Notes under the pieces: model-generated
Told to the model about the DNA's origin: nothing
The model's database searches: none
What the model saw: the letters and a program-made list of their open reading frames with translations, nothing else
Position numbers and translations under genes: made by a program
DNA from: Proteles cristata cristata
Lineage: Eukaryota; Chordata; Mammalia; Carnivora; Hyaenidae
DNA length: 64,000 nt
Direction of reading: 5' to 3'
Assembly (NCBI GenBank): GCA_017311185.1
Contig: JAESUZ010003395.1
Location: 2,005,792-2,069,791, forward strand
In this document: piece by piece, positions 1 through 11,526 of the stretch
Layout of the letters: each line of letters begins with the position of its first letter
Position numbering within the stretch: the first letter of the stretch is position 1

Positions 1-1494
1 TTATATAAAAAGTGAGGAAGAATCTCTGATTGGGATTCCCAGAAGTGCTGTTTTGGGATATTTCAGGCCAAGGAGGAGTCAAGAAAGACTGTTTTAAGAA
101 GACACCAGGCTGCTAGATGAAAGTTCAGCCAGGGTCCTGTTCTAAGGCAGAGCTGAAAGCAAAGGGGACTCGAGTTGGAGTTTGCTCACAGTGGGGTGGA
201 AAACTGCTCCATTCTGTAACTGAGTGTGCAACTCTGACAAGGTCTCAAACCATGGTTGCTGAGGGGTTCCTGAGTCTGGGGCAGCTGCAGCCCGGGGCAG
301 AGTTAGAGAGTGGGAGTGAACTGGGGACTTTGTTCACAGATCGCATGTAGGAATTCAGATGTGGAGACAGTCTGCATCATCTGACTATTACAGTTCATGG
401 ACTTAAATGACGAAGCAGATAAATATTGGATTAAGGCATTTGTGAGTATTTGCATGTCTCTGACGAGGGCTGGAAAATGACACTTCTGTCTTAGGCAAAC
501 AGAGCTCCAAAGGAAAACAGGAGAATTTGGCTCATGAGACAGAATGTACTTTGGGTGGAATGAATCTGCTCTTTCTAGAAATCATCCTTCTTTCAGAGAC
601 TCTTCAGAGACTCTATCCAGGGCTGCCTTACTGCTTTTGAAATTGCCAACCATCTAGAACTAACCTACGAAGATGATGAGCAAGACCCTGATATGTTGGG
701 TGGCTCTAGCAAGCTATTCAAACTCCATGTGCCATTAAGTTTGAAGCCACAAATGTAGAGTTTATCACCCATAGTGAAAAACTGGATTGCTCTGCAAGCA
801 ATGGTTAAAAGGAATACACCATATACAAATATGGAAAGGGGTGTTGTGGACAGGAAATCAACTCTATTACACTCAATTGCATTTGCTGAAACCATATCAT
901 ACACATAAACTTGTTCTAAAATGCAGCTGAAATATGGTTTACTGCTTGAAATTAGGGCTTGTTGTGACAATTCAGGATATGCTGATTGTCACTAAAAATG
1001 ACTGTGGGCACATAATGAAGGAAAATGTGCTAGTTGATAGGTAGGTGCAGGTGACGTATGACAGCTAATGAGACAATAGAATGTGTAATTGGAAAATGCA
1101 CTACCTGCTTGCTGTGAATTGTATCACCATTCATAATGAAGGGACCAAGATGATACATCAATAGTTAGACTCTCCAACATGTATTAATTCCTGCATATGT
1201 AGAGTGAGGGAAGTAGGAGGCCCAGGAAAGGCCCAGGAAAATGTTGACAAATATTGGTAAGAGAAGTTTTAAGCAAAAGCAGAGAGAAAAGGACACTTTC
1301 CTGTACACAATGTCTCAATTGTTCTAAACCATCTCCTTTTGACAGGGTCTCTCTAGATTCATCACACATTTTTGTTTTCCTTGGAGGGAGAGGCATTTCT
1401 CTTTCTCAAAAAGCTGAATATTACTTGAGAATATTCCTCCTCCTCTGCACATATCAACATCTAAAAACTATGTATTTTACTTATTTTATTTCCT
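1..1494. other. Unassigned, mostly single-copy-looking DNA
   Basis: No repeat family or gene is recognised. A stop-free plus-strand frame at 579-809 begins next to a pyrimidine stretch ending in TTCAG and reads an acidic run (YEDDEQDPDMLGG) before stopping. I cannot match it to a protein. An 11-bp perfect tandem duplication lies at 592-613. Other frames, including 117-350, carry no recognisable domain. Confidence 0.5.
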
Positions 1495-1612
1495 GTCTCT
1501 TTTCACTAGAACATAAATCACAAGAGGCAAAGATGTTTGCCTCTTTCTTTCAATGCCATATCTCTAGCACTGAAAACAATGTTAGATGCATAGTAGGTGC
1601 TCAATAAATTAT
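1495..1612 (+). mobile_element. L2 LINE 3' end fragment
   Basis: The segment follows the L2 3' end pattern: 'CACTAGA-A-ATAA', a purine-rich GAGGCAAAG section, 'CTAGCACTGAAAACAAT' and the diagnostic ending TAGTAGGTGCTCAATAAATT. It is an ancient mammalian LINE relic without coding capacity. Confidence 0.7.
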
Positions 1613-2859
1613 TTTTCTGTCTCCCCACTACCTCTTTGAATCTTTAGACCTCCCTTCTTTCTAATGAGAAGCTTAGGGATTTGCATCATAAAAATAAGGA
1701 TTCTCTTGCAAAGTTAATGTTCTAACTCCCTTTTTTTTCCTTTTTTTCTGCCAGACACCACAAATAGTCTGCTCTTCAGCGATCTCTGCATTCTCACCAT
1801 CTAAAGCTATGTTTTATCCATTTGCACTTTACTCAAAGAGCTTTCTCAAATCTGACTTCCAAGTTCAAGAGGCCTTTTTATGGCCAATACCTTATGCAAC
1901 CCCTGCCACATGTAGCTTATTGATTACATGACCTGTTGATTACTCTCTTCCTCTTAAAGTTTCCTTTTTATCTTGTCTTCTATGGCTCTGCATTATCTTG
2001 TTTCTTTTCCTATTCCTTCTAAGGATCTATATCTGTCTCTATTCCCCTCTACCATAAGCCCTAATGTGTGTGTTTAGTAACGGTTTGTATGCAGGTTGGG
2101 GGGTGGGGGGATGGGTTGCTCCTTTTCATGTCTCTCCTTCTTCCTTCTAAGTTCTGTCTCTTCCAGTGTTGGTACAATAAAGAGGGATTTTTAAAAATCT
2201 CCACCATTTTTGTTATCTACTTGGAGGGAAATGGCTGATAGTTGATTGTTCATATGGGGGCATACTGTTAATTGACTGTAGTCCTTGTAGGGTTTATATT
2301 GTTTGATTAAGAGTGTGAGGTACTTGGTATCTCACTTATTTCATCTCCTTCCAACTCAAAAACAGGAATCTACTCTCTCCACATTGTTAAAATGTTGTAC
2401 CAACTCTCAGAGCTATCAGTAGTAGAACAGGAATTTGCTTGAGTATACAGTACAATACTGCTATTAAACACTCAAATCAATACACTCTCCTAGTTCTGAT
2501 ATCCAGTTCAATAGCACCCCGTCTACTTATGGTGGTTCCATTATAGACATGCTTATAAGAAGAGGATGGGTCATTCAAGCCAGTGGAAATATACTGTTTC
2601 TGTGAGTGTGTTTGTGTGACAGCTATAGTTCTACTTAGAAAATGATCATTCTGTTTCTTTTTTTTTTCATCAGATTCTGTGAGCTTAGATAATACAGTTC
2701 TGTCCCTGAGATCCATTCAAGTGTGATGATATGAAAATTTTAATGCAGAAAGGCTGAACATCAAATTGTAGAACTGTGATGACTTCATAGTTCTTCACAG
2801 TAAGAACCTGATGATGCTAATTTACAAAGCAAAGCAATTCAAGCATTGTCGTCTCAAGA
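1613..2859. other. Unassigned DNA, partly pyrimidine-rich
   Basis: 1740-2200 is CT-rich on the plus strand and weakly resembles diverged L2 ORF sequence, too weakly to call. G-runs occur at 2097-2112. Nothing else is recognisable. Confidence 0.4.
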
Positions 2860-2874
2860 TTTTCACAACTAAGA

Positions 2875-3070
2875 GGCATACTTCAGCTTAGGTCATGATC
2901 TCACGGTTCGTGGGTTCGCGCCCCACGTCGGGCTCTGTGCTGACAGCTAGCTCAGAGCCTGGAGCCTGTTTCAGATTCCGTGTCTCCCTCTCTCTCTGAC
3001 CCTCCCCTGCTTATGCTGTGTCTCTTTCTCTCAGAAATAAATAAAACATTAAGAATTTTTTTTAGAAAGG
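2875..3070 (+). mobile_element. SINEC_Fc-type SINE, 5'-truncated, with TSD
   Basis: The copy starts inside the tRNA-like head (CTTCAGCTTAGGTCATGATC) and runs through the CT-rich region to an AATAAATAAAAC tail and a T-interrupted A tail. A perfect 15-bp target-site duplication TTTTCACAACTAAGA flanks it at 2860-2874 and 3071-3085. It has TTTCAGATTC and GACCCTCCCC, features intermediate between the older and youngest SINE groups here. Confidence 0.93.
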
Positions 3071-3085
3071 TTTTCACAACTAAGA

Positions 3086-3544
3086 TCAATAATCGGGTAG
3101 ATTTAACAGGACATGATTGGTAATTGAAGTGAAATAACCTCTCATTCAAGTAAAATGGCTTTTGTATAACATATATATGTCTGAGAAGATCAAAGACTAT
3201 TTTATGTCTTTTAGATTGACTTATTGCTTAACGGACCCCTTGCATGGAATGCTTTATATTATGTAAACATTTTTATAACTATATTTGGAAATTGTTTTTA
3301 ATTATCGATACTTATTTGTAATAAGAAATACAAGCTTTGAGCCTCTGCTAGGTGGCAGTCATCTCTAAATTCTTTCATTAAGACAGTTACTGAATTTCAG
3401 CACACACACATGCCATGTTGGACAGAGAATTTCTTGATACCTTTTATGTACATATTTTCACACAAAGCATGTTACCTAAACATCACCTAGGAGTTCCTTG
3501 AGAAGTACCTATAGAGTATCAGGAGAACTTATTAAAGCCAGTTT
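3086..3544. other. Unassigned AT-rich DNA
   Basis: No repeat family, gene or RNA signature is recognised in this stretch. Confidence 0.4.
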
Positions 3545-4240
3545 AGCACTCCTGGTGCTTGCCAAAATGGAGTAAGTCCAATGTACCTATTGCTCCTACT
3601 GTTTATAACTAAAAACTCTAGATATTATTTAAAAAGAAACTCTCTGAGGACTCTGAAAAGTTAGCGATAGCAGACAGGTTAATTTCTAATTTTTTTTTTC
3701 CCCAACTTTGACTCAAGCGTGAGATAGTGAAACCTCTGATGGGGAAAGCCTCCCTGAATGCTAATTTGTGTCGGAAAAATCTCAGAGAGGACAAAGCTGG
3801 AGAAGATAGCCCCTTCTTCTCTATAAGAACTGACACAAGTCATGGGCTCACCCATAAGCTGTGAATGTGTATAATAGATATGAACCAGCACAGGAAAGAC
3901 TTTGAGAACTGAACTATAACATAAACCAACACCAAGTCCCAGACTAACAGCTAGAGGTATCTATGTAGAAAATGTCTAGAGCAACATAGCAAAAGCTTTG
4001 ACATCTTATGAAACCGTGAGCACAAAGGCAAGAAAGGCTTTATCAGCAGAACCTACCAAAATTAAAAAAGGAAAAAAGAAAAAAAGCAACATTCACCACA
4101 GACTTGAATGACACCCAGACTCTCAGTTTCATACAAAATGTCCATGGAAAAATCCAACGACTGGAAAAAAAAAAAACACCCTAAAACAAACCAGAAAAAT
4201 ATGATGAATTCACAGGCAATAGGAGGTAATAGGAGGAAAA
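3545..4240 (+). mobile_element. Possible 5' region of an old L1M element
   Basis: The wording (AAAATGGAGTAA near the start, A-rich stretches at 4050-4090 and 4168-4182) resembles the 5' end and ORF1 region of old L1M elements. It lies directly upstream of clear plus-strand L1 ORF2 sequence. The match is weak, so this may instead be unrelated DNA. Confidence 0.3.
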
Positions 4241-4396
4241 GAAAGAGTCAAATCCACAATTATAGTTAGAGATTTAAAATCCCTCTTCCAATTATCAATA
4301 AAACAAGTAGAAAGAAAATTAGCAGGGATATGGAAGACCTAAACAATACCATCAACTGATTTGATTGAGATTTGTTGAACATTATACCTAAAAACA

Positions 4397-4440
4397 GCTG
4401 TCTTTCCCTCAAAAATAAATAAACATAAATTTTTTTTTAA
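4397..4440 (+). mobile_element. SINE 3'-tail scrap
   Basis: A 44-bp piece reads like only the end of a carnivore SINE (TCTTTCCCTCAAAAATAAAT, then an A/T tail). It interrupts otherwise colinear L1 ORF2 sequence, so it is probably an extremely 5'-truncated insertion. No clear target-site duplication was found. Confidence 0.45.
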
Positions 4441-5466
4441 AAATCTGAAAAGTGTCAAAACAAAAATATTTTGTATTTATTGTCAAAGTGGCAACAAACC
4501 TATTCCTTTTAGAATGAAGCTACAACAATGTTTAGAGCACAATTCATAGCATTAAATGCTTACATTAGTATGAAGAAAGGACTCAAATCAATGATCTAAG
4601 CTTCACCTTAAGAAGCCAGCAAAGAAAGACAAATTAGAGAGCAAACATACAAGAAGAAATAATAAAAATAAGAAGAGAAATCAATAAAATTGAAAACAGA
4701 GAAAAACAATAGAAACAAGTCAATAAAACCCAAAGCTGCTTCACTGAAAAGATAAAATAATTGACAAGTCTAAGCCAGCCACACTGACTAATAAAAAAGG
4801 GAGAAGATGCCAATTTTCAATATCTGGAATAAAAAGAAATATTACTACAGATTATCAGATTATAAGGAGCGATTCTAAAATAATAAGAGAATGCTAAAAA
4901 AAATTCTATGCTTATAAATTTGACAATTTAGATGAAATTGTCCAATTACTTGAAAGATGAATACAAACACTCACTTGAGAAGAGCCAGACAGCTTGAATA
5001 TCCCCACATCAATTAAAGAAAAATTTTCATTATTAACAACTTTCCAGCAAACAAAAGTCCAGGCCCTAATGGCTCTACCAATAAAGTATACCAAATATTT
5101 AAGAAAAAAATAATATAACTGTCCCACATTCTTACCTAATTTTACATAAAAATGGTTATGGAGGGAACATTTTCCAATGTATTTTGTGAGGCAGTACCCT
5201 CATATGAAAAGCTAGACAAAATTAATGCAAGAAATAAAAAAGTGCCAACCAATGTCTGTCATGTACATGACACAAAAGTATTCAACAAAACATTATTATT
5301 AAACATTAAACAATATTAGCAAAATAGTTTTTCAGCAATATATAAAAGAATAATAATACATCATGATCCCATGAGCTTTAGTTCATGAATACAGGCTGGT
5401 TCAACATTCAAAAGCCAATCAATGTGATTCACTATAACAGACTAAGGAAGAAAAAGAAGATTCTTT

Positions 5467-5685
5467 TTTTTTTTTTTAATTTTTTAAATTTATTTCTAGG
5501 AGAGAGAGAGACAGCATGAGCAGGGGAGGGTCAGAGAGAGAGGGAGTCACAGACTCTGAAACAGGCTCCAGGCTCTGAGCTGGCAGTCATCACAGAGCCC
5601 GACGCAGGGCTCGAACCCACGAACCGCGAGATCATGACCTAAGCGAAAGTCGGACGCTTAACCGACTAAGCCACCCAGGCGCCCC
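5467..5685 (-). mobile_element. Young-subgroup SINEC_Fc-type SINE, full length
   Basis: Reverse-strand copy with poly-T at the left and the head ending GCCACCCAGGCGCCCC. The 13-bp target-site duplication AAGAAGATTCTTT lies at 5454-5466 and 5686-5698 and interrupts an L1. It shares the diagnostic GGCAGTC insertion region and the CTAGGAGAGAG tail junction with the copies at 19388, 20490, 48391 and 63522. Confidence 0.96.
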
Positions 5686-5779
5686 AAGAAGATTCTTTAA
5701 AGAGATTAAGAAAAACAACTTGGCAAAATTCAGAATGCAATTTCCCGATAACAATACTGCTGAGGCAGTACCCTCATAT

Positions 5780-6430
5780 ATTTATTTGCTATCTGTATAA
5801 TTTCTTTGGTGAGCTGTCTGTTCATGTCTTTTAACTGGGTTGTTTTCTTATTGTTGGGTTTTAAGGGTTCTTTCTATATTTGGGATACAACTCTTTTCCT
5901 AGATATGTGTTTTGCAAATATTTTCTCCAAGTCAATGATACTTGTCTTTTCACTCTCTTGATGTTGTCTTCAGCAGAGCAGACAATCTTTTTAATATTTA
6001 TTTATTTTTGAGAGAGCAAGCGAGCGAGCAGGCAGGGGCAAAGAGAGGGGGAGACAGAGAATCCAAAGCAGGCTCCAGGCTCTGAGCTGTCAGCACAGAG
6101 CCCAATGCGGGCCTTGAACTCATGGATCACGAGACCATGACCTGAGCTGAGGTTGGACGCTTAACCAACTGAGCCACCCACGAGCCCCTGGAGCAGACAA
6201 TTTTAATTCTAAAAAGGTAAAATTTATATGCTTTTAGTGGTGTGTCTAAAAACTGATCACCAAACCTTATGTTACATAAATTGTTTCTAATTTTTTTCTT
6301 TACAAATTTTACAGTATTGTGTTTTATATTTAGTCCTATGACACATTTTGAGCTAATTTTTGTAAAAGCATAAGGCCTGTATCTAGATTTATTTGTATGG
6401 AAATAGGAAATTATGAACTCAACGTTTTTG
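5780..6430 (-). mobile_element. Old L1M fragment, ORF2 C-terminal part
   Basis: Read in reverse, the sequence matches the part of L1 encoding the ORF2 C-terminus (plus-strand text 'GGTGAGCTGTCTGTTCATGT', 'TTTTGAGCTAATTTTTGT'). It is split by the SINE at 5986-6187. Orientation flips relative to the L1 immediately to the left. The frame is heavily decayed. Confidence 0.75.
5986..6187 (-). mobile_element. SINEC_Fc-type SINE
   Basis: Reverse-strand copy with ATTTATTTTTGAGAGAG at the tail side and GAGCCACCCACGAGCCCC at the head. Flanking GAGCAGACAAT repeats (about 5974 and 6189) are the target-site duplication within an L1. It has the older core (GAGCTGTCAGCACAGAGCCC). Confidence 0.93.
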
Positions 6431-6603
6431 CATATGGACATCAATTTTAGATTCCACATGTAAGTGAGCTCATGTATTTTTTTTTTTTTCTTTCTGTATC
6501 TGGCTTATTTCACTGTATCCAGCATGATGTGTTCCAGCTTAATCCATGTTGTTGCAAATGGCAGAATCTCCATTTTAGGGCTGAATAATAATCTGTTGTG
6601 CGT

Positions 6604-6604
<1 letters not shown>

Positions 6605-6638
<34 letters not shown>
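6605..6638. repeat. (CA)17 microsatellite inside an L1 3' UTR
   Basis: Uninterrupted CA dinucleotides, at the L1 3' UTR site that normally carries a short TGTGTATATATACAC-like motif. Confidence 0.97.
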
Positions 6639-6639
<1 letters not shown>

Positions 6640-6680
6640 TTTATTTATTTGTCACCAACAGAGGTTATTTCCTTATCTTC

Positions 6681-6716
6681 GCTATGGTGTATAATGTTGC
6701 TATGGTGTATAATGTT
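6681..6716. repeat. 18-bp perfect tandem duplication
   Basis: GCTATGGTGTATAATGTT occurs twice head to tail inside the L1 3' UTR. Only one copy is expected at this place. Confidence 0.95.
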
Positions 6717-8555
6717 GCATAGGAGTGCAGGTATCACTTTGAGAGCCTGATTTCAATTCTCTTGGATATATATTCAAAATTGGAATTGCTGACTTATATG
6801 GTAGTTACAGTTTTAGTTTTTTGAGGAATTTCCTTACTGTTTTCTATAATGGCTGTACCAATTTCCACACCCACTAACAGTGTCCAAGAGTTCTCTTTTC
6901 TCCACCTCTTCACTAACACTTGTCATCTTTTACCTTTTGAATACTAGCTAACCTAACAGGTATAAAGTGATACTTCAAAGCTCCAATTTGCATTTCTATT
7001 ATGATTAGTGATGTGAGCAGCTTTTATATATCTATTGGCCATTTGCATGTCTTCTTTGGACAAATGTCTATTCAGATCCTTTGCTCATTTTAAAAATTGT
7101 TTTTTTGTGTGTTTTTTTGCTATTGAGTTGTATGGGTTCCTTATGTATTTTGGACATTAATTCCTTATTAGATATATGGTTTGTGAATACTTTCTCCTAA
7201 TCCATAAGTTGCCTTTTTATTTCATTGATTTCTTTTGTTACAATAACTTTGTAGTTTGGTGTCCTGCTTTATTTTTGCTTTTATTTTTTTTATTTTATTA
7301 TGTTGTTGTTGTTGTTGATGTTGTTGCCTGAGCTTTTGGTGTATCTAAGATACCTAAGAAATGCTTGCAGGACTAGTGTCAAGGAGCTTTTACTCTATGT
7401 TTTCTTCTAGGAGTTTTACAGTTTCAGGTCTTACATTTGTTTTTTACCAATTTTGGACTGATTTTTGTGCATTGTTTAAGATATGAGTCCAGTTTCACTC
7501 TTCTGTAGATGGATTTCCAGTTTTCCCAATTCCATTTACTGAAAAGACTATCCTTTCTCTGATGAGTATCCTTGGTGCCCTTATGGAAAATTAGTTGACC
7601 ATATATGTTTTGTTTCACTTCTGAGCTCTCTATTCTGTCCTATTAGTCTATGTGTCTATGCCAGTACCATATTGTTTTACTATATTTTGTAATACAATCT
7701 GAATTTGGGATATGTGATAGCTCCATTTTTCAGGATCGGTTAGGCTATTTGGGCTCTTTTGTAATTCCATAATAGTTTTGGAATTGCTTTTTCTACTTCT
7801 GTGAAAATTTCATTAGAATTTTGACAGGGATTGTATTGAATCTGCATATTACTTTTTTGTGAAGTATTTTTGCATCTTTGTTCATCAGAGATATTAGCCT
7901 GTAGTTTTTTGTTTGTTTGTTTTTTGTTTTTCCTGTGATGTCTTCATTTGGCTTTTTTATCAGGGTGATGCTATCTTTATAAAATTCGTTTAAAAGTATT
8001 CTTTCTATTTCCATTCTTTGGAGGCTTTTAAGAGGATTAGAATCAATTTTTCTTTGAATGTCTGGTAGAATTCATCCACGAAGCCATCTGGTTCTCGACT
8101 TTTTCTTTTTGGGGAGGTTTTTCATAACTTCAAATCTTCTTATTTATGACTGGTCTGTTTAGGGCTGTCTGTTTTTTCTTGATTCAGTCTTGTTAACTTG
8201 TAGATTTCTAGAAATGTATTCATTTCTTCTAGGTTACTCAATTTGTTTGCAAATCATTATTCAAATAGTCTTTTGTGATCCTTTTAGTTTCTGAGACATC
8301 TGTTGTAATATCTCCTTTTCATTTCTGATTTGACATATCTGAATCTTCTTTTTTCTTAGTCTAACTAAAAGTTTATTGATTTTATTTATTTAAAAAATTT
8401 ATGTTTTTTTTATTCTAGTCACTGATTATTTCATCTCTTGTATTTATTATTTTCTTCTTTCTGTTGACTTTGGATTTAGTTTGTTTTTCTTTTTTTAGTT
8501 TCTGAGGTATAAAGTTAGGTCAAGATCTTTCTTCCTTTTAACATAGGCTTTACTG

Positions 8556-8894
8556 AAAGGTAGCGTGTTTTGTATCAGCATGAAAACAAGTTTCCGTTGT
8601 TCCTTCCCATCATAGAGATCATAGAGTAAGAAAGAATGAAACATGATTTGGCAGTCCTCTGTTTATAAGAGTACTTTAGTGACTCTAAATATGGAAAATC
8701 TAGAAATAGGGACTTGGTGCCTATAGAGGCCTTGGAAACTAGACAGTTTACAAGGATAGGCATTCAAAATGGGGGCCAGAGATAAAGAGAACTTTGATGC
8801 AAATCCTCAAAATCAAAGTAGGGGGTACCAGTGGTTGATTATGTAATGGCCATGAATACCTCCAAATCCAATATGTACAACTCTTTACAGTGTG
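8556..8894. other. Unassigned DNA
   Basis: Between the end of the L1 and an old dispersed repeat. No repeat family or gene is recognised. Confidence 0.4.
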
Positions 8895-9342
8895 GCACTG
8901 ACATGTCTCCCCTCCAGAGGTAAAATCTCCTTCCTACCCCCTTGAATCTGAGTTGGTCTGGTGATTTGTTTTGTTCAATAAAATGTGGCAGAGAAGCCTT
9001 TGTGTCAGTTCTGGAGCTTTGTCCTTAAAAGGCCATACAGCTTCCATGTTCACCTTATTGGCACATTGCCTTGACACTGTCACAGAAGGAAATCCATCTT
9101 GCCTCCTGGAGGGAAAGAGACCGCATGGAGAAAAACCAAGATGGTCTAGGCAATAGTCAGCTCCAACATGTGAGTTCTTAAGAACTTTCAACCCAGCCGT
9201 CCCTCCAACTAAATCCAATAGCATAAGTAGATCTAAGCTGGACCGTGCAGGTAACACAATGATTGTGAGAAACAACTGCTGTTTCCCAGTACAAAGCTTT
9301 AAGGTCATTTGTTATACAGCAGAAGACAACTGATTGAACACA
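8895..9342 (+). mobile_element. Old mammalian dispersed repeat, LTR-like, family not named
   Basis: It shares an opening of CTCCTTCCTACCCCCTTGAA type and the ending GTTATACAGCAGAAGACAAC with other old copies in the window (23866-23965 and 30320-30722). That three-way resemblance supports a dispersed family. I could not assign its name with confidence. Open frames on both strands here are not recognised as genes. Confidence 0.6.
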
Positions 9343-9707
9343 ATGAAACAGAAATATTTATGTTTTGAGGTTGAAGGAACCATGCATAAGCCCACTTAAT
9401 GAGCTCTGAAGCCTTGTTTTCTAAGCAGTGAGGGCTTAGGAACTGGATAACTGAATATAATTTGGATAAGTGAACAGAAGAAAGGAAGGTGTTCCAGGCA
9501 GGTGAAACAGCATGGGCAGAGGCAAGAGTCAGGACAAGGAAACAAAAAAGCTCCTCCCTTCATGCATTTTCTTCTCCGAAGTAGTTCTGTGCTCCTCCCT
9601 AAATATTCCAAGGTTTTCCTCCACAGGGGATATCTTTTAGTGTTTTCATCTCAAAGAATAGAATTAGATAAGTTCTTAGAGGCGGATAAATAAAAAGGAA
9701 TCTAACA
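9343..9707. other. Unassigned DNA
   Basis: A short 'GGTGTTCCAGGCAGGTGAAA' phrase near 9489 resembles the old family at 35885-36850. Otherwise nothing is recognised. Confidence 0.4.
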
Positions 9708-9920
9708 GTCAGTGAGCGTTTACTGTGATATTTGATACTGATTAATCTCATTTAATCACCAAAACATTCCTGTGCCCTAGGTACTTTTTCCTATTTCACA
9801 GTAGAGGAAACTAAAGCTCAGAGAGATTAAGTAACTTACCAAAGTTCACTGCATTAGTAAGTGGTATTATTTTGTTTGTTTCTATTCCAAATTCCATGCA
9901 TTACCATAACCACTACCTCC
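9708..9920 (-). mobile_element. MIR SINE, nearly full length
   Basis: Reverse complement of MIR: AATCTCATTTAATCACCAAAA, then GAGGAAACTAAAGCTCAGAG, AGATTAAGTAACTTACCAAA and a terminal 'ATAACCACTACC'. An ancient tRNA-derived SINE shared by all mammals. Confidence 0.88.
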
Positions 9921-11505
9921 CAGACTCTATTACCAATGCTTACTTTATTTCCTAGAACAATCCAGGTACTCAAAGGATCTCTATGATGGAATTTAGAGTA
10001 TGATCTTACATGACAGGACTTTCATTAATCTTTTACTCTAGTTATATTATCAGATAATTTTTTTGTGCACAGCCCACTTCCTTTATGTGTCCATTAATTC
10101 ACTACTCAGCCATTCATTAATTCGTTTAACGAATATGTATTGAGCACCTCCTAAGTACCAGCTTTCTAGGCACTAGGTACACAACGGTGAGGGGAAACAC
10201 TCACATGCACATGAATACTCACACTCCCAGAGTCTCTGACTTCTGCGTGGTGAATTTTGGTCATTTCTTTGTCTTTACCAGAGATAACGTGGGTAGGAGT
10301 ATAAGCCCCTTATATCACGAAGTTAGTTTCTCACTCATTTGTTTCTAACTCAGCTTGGTCTCTGGACAAAACAATGGGGGTAGATAATGTGTTTGAATTT
10401 CTTTGTTTCTCCTCAATGAATAATGGAGTGCCCCCTCCTAGACTGTGGAGCAGAATTTACTAACAATCCCTTGTTTATTTTTAGGAATTACAATGGTTAT
10501 AACATATCTTTGCTACCTGTAAAACACACGAAGTCTGGTTGGAATGATTTAAACTGATCTGAAAAATTCAATTATTCTATAACACATATCAAAACCCCTG
10601 GAACTTAACTGAAATGTGCATCTAAGTCGGACCACAGTCTCCTGAAGTCTCTATGGCAAGTTTGTCAAAAGTTGGAGAGTGTCATTTATTCCCAGCTGTT
10701 TCTAAGGTTCCCAACTTCCACCCCCCATACATCGTCTGAGATTCTTGGCTGAGAGAGCTGTTTGTTTCCTTATTTAGCAAAAACTAGCACAGCTCTGCTA
10801 GGCAGAGGGACAAGCTGGAATTTGCAAGTCTCTGTGATATCACCCAGGCAATTGCCAAGTTGTCACAGGTGTACACGACAAGAGCAGTGGGAAGAGAGCG
10901 CCATGGACTAGTGTGGACCTGGATGCTGGGGCCCCATCCAAAATGTTCCACACTTGTTCCTGCATCTGTTAGAGAAAATCTGCTTCTCGTGCTCGGCAGA
11001 GGCGGGGGTCGCGGGTCCTACTTGCAGTTTACAAGACATGTGAGTCAGCAATTATAAGCAGAACTGTTGACAGAGAGTTGCTGGATTATCAAGCCACAGA
11101 GAAAAGAATGGCAAGAGTAACTGGAAAGAGAAAGAAATCCAAACTGGTGAGTTTTCTGAAAAGCAGAGAATAAAACTGAGAGATTCGTCTTATTTTTAAA
11201 AGCTGCTGAGTTGGTCTCACTTCTTTGCTAACTGAATCTCTCAGTGATCCCCCTCAAGACTTGAATTCCTGACCTGAACTGAAGGGGAAATGCAGAGGCT
11301 CATCTTACCGACAGGTGGACAGGTGGCTAAACAGGTATGGCATTTCTGTTTCAGGTCAGCTTTATATGGTACTTAATTGAATAATATCACCTCTCACTTT
11401 TTTTTTTCCTTCCCCCTCATTGATCAAGCTGCTTTTGAGAAAAGTGATACTTTGCATATCTGGCTAAGTGCTGTTAACAGCCTCTGCCTGCGGTTTGTTA
11501 AAATT
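9921..11505. other. Unassigned, mainly unique DNA
   Basis: A 10085-10200 section (TATTGAGCACCTCCTAAGTA) belongs to the common mammalian 'GAGCACCTACTATGTGCCAG' repeat type. The remainder has no recognised repeat or gene. A plus-strand frame at 10860-11057 has no domain I know. Confidence 0.45.
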
Positions 11506-11526
11506 AAAAAAAAAAAAAAAAAAAAA
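11506..11526 (+). repeat. A21 homopolymer
   Basis: A run of 21 A following AAAATT. It could be the tail of an unrecognised retroposed sequence, but no matching element or target duplication was seen upstream. Confidence 0.9.

Larger units (their letters stand above)
4241..5760 (+). mobile_element. Old L1M fragment, ORF2 endonuclease-to-RT part
   Basis: Plus-strand sequence is colinear with L1 ORF2, from the 'AATCCACAATTATAGTTAGAGATTT' region near 4250 through 'CCAGCAAACAAAAGTCCAGGCCC' near 5045 to 'GGCTGGTTCAACATTC' near 5394. Many stops and indels destroy the frame. It is interrupted by a SINE tail scrap at 4397-4440 and a full SINE at 5467-5685. It ends beside an oppositely oriented L1 piece. 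Confidence 0.82.
6431..8555 (-). mobile_element. L1 (MA/MB-like) 3' UTR plus ORF2, decayed
   Basis: The left end is the reverse complement of an L1 3' UTR (ACATGTAAGTGAGCTCATGT, then 'TCCATGTTGTTGCAAATGGC'). It continues through ORF2 to about 8555 (TTTCTGTTGACTTTGGATTT). A minus-strand frame at 7424-7618 still reads ORF2-like KDSLFSKWNWENWKSIYRR. There is no A tail at the 3' end and no intact ORF. Confidence 0.85.

Noticed and set aside
117..350. 77-codon open frame near the window start
   Set aside because: No recognisable protein features. Considered a chance frame.
4241..6430. Interpretation of the opposed L1 pieces as one twin-primed element
   Set aside because: The order is wrong: the plus-strand piece lies to the left and the minus-strand piece to the right, and their L1 positions do not adjoin as they do at 25891-29771.
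8934..9308. 124-codon minus-strand open frame
   Set aside because: It lies within the old dispersed repeat and has no recognisable domain.
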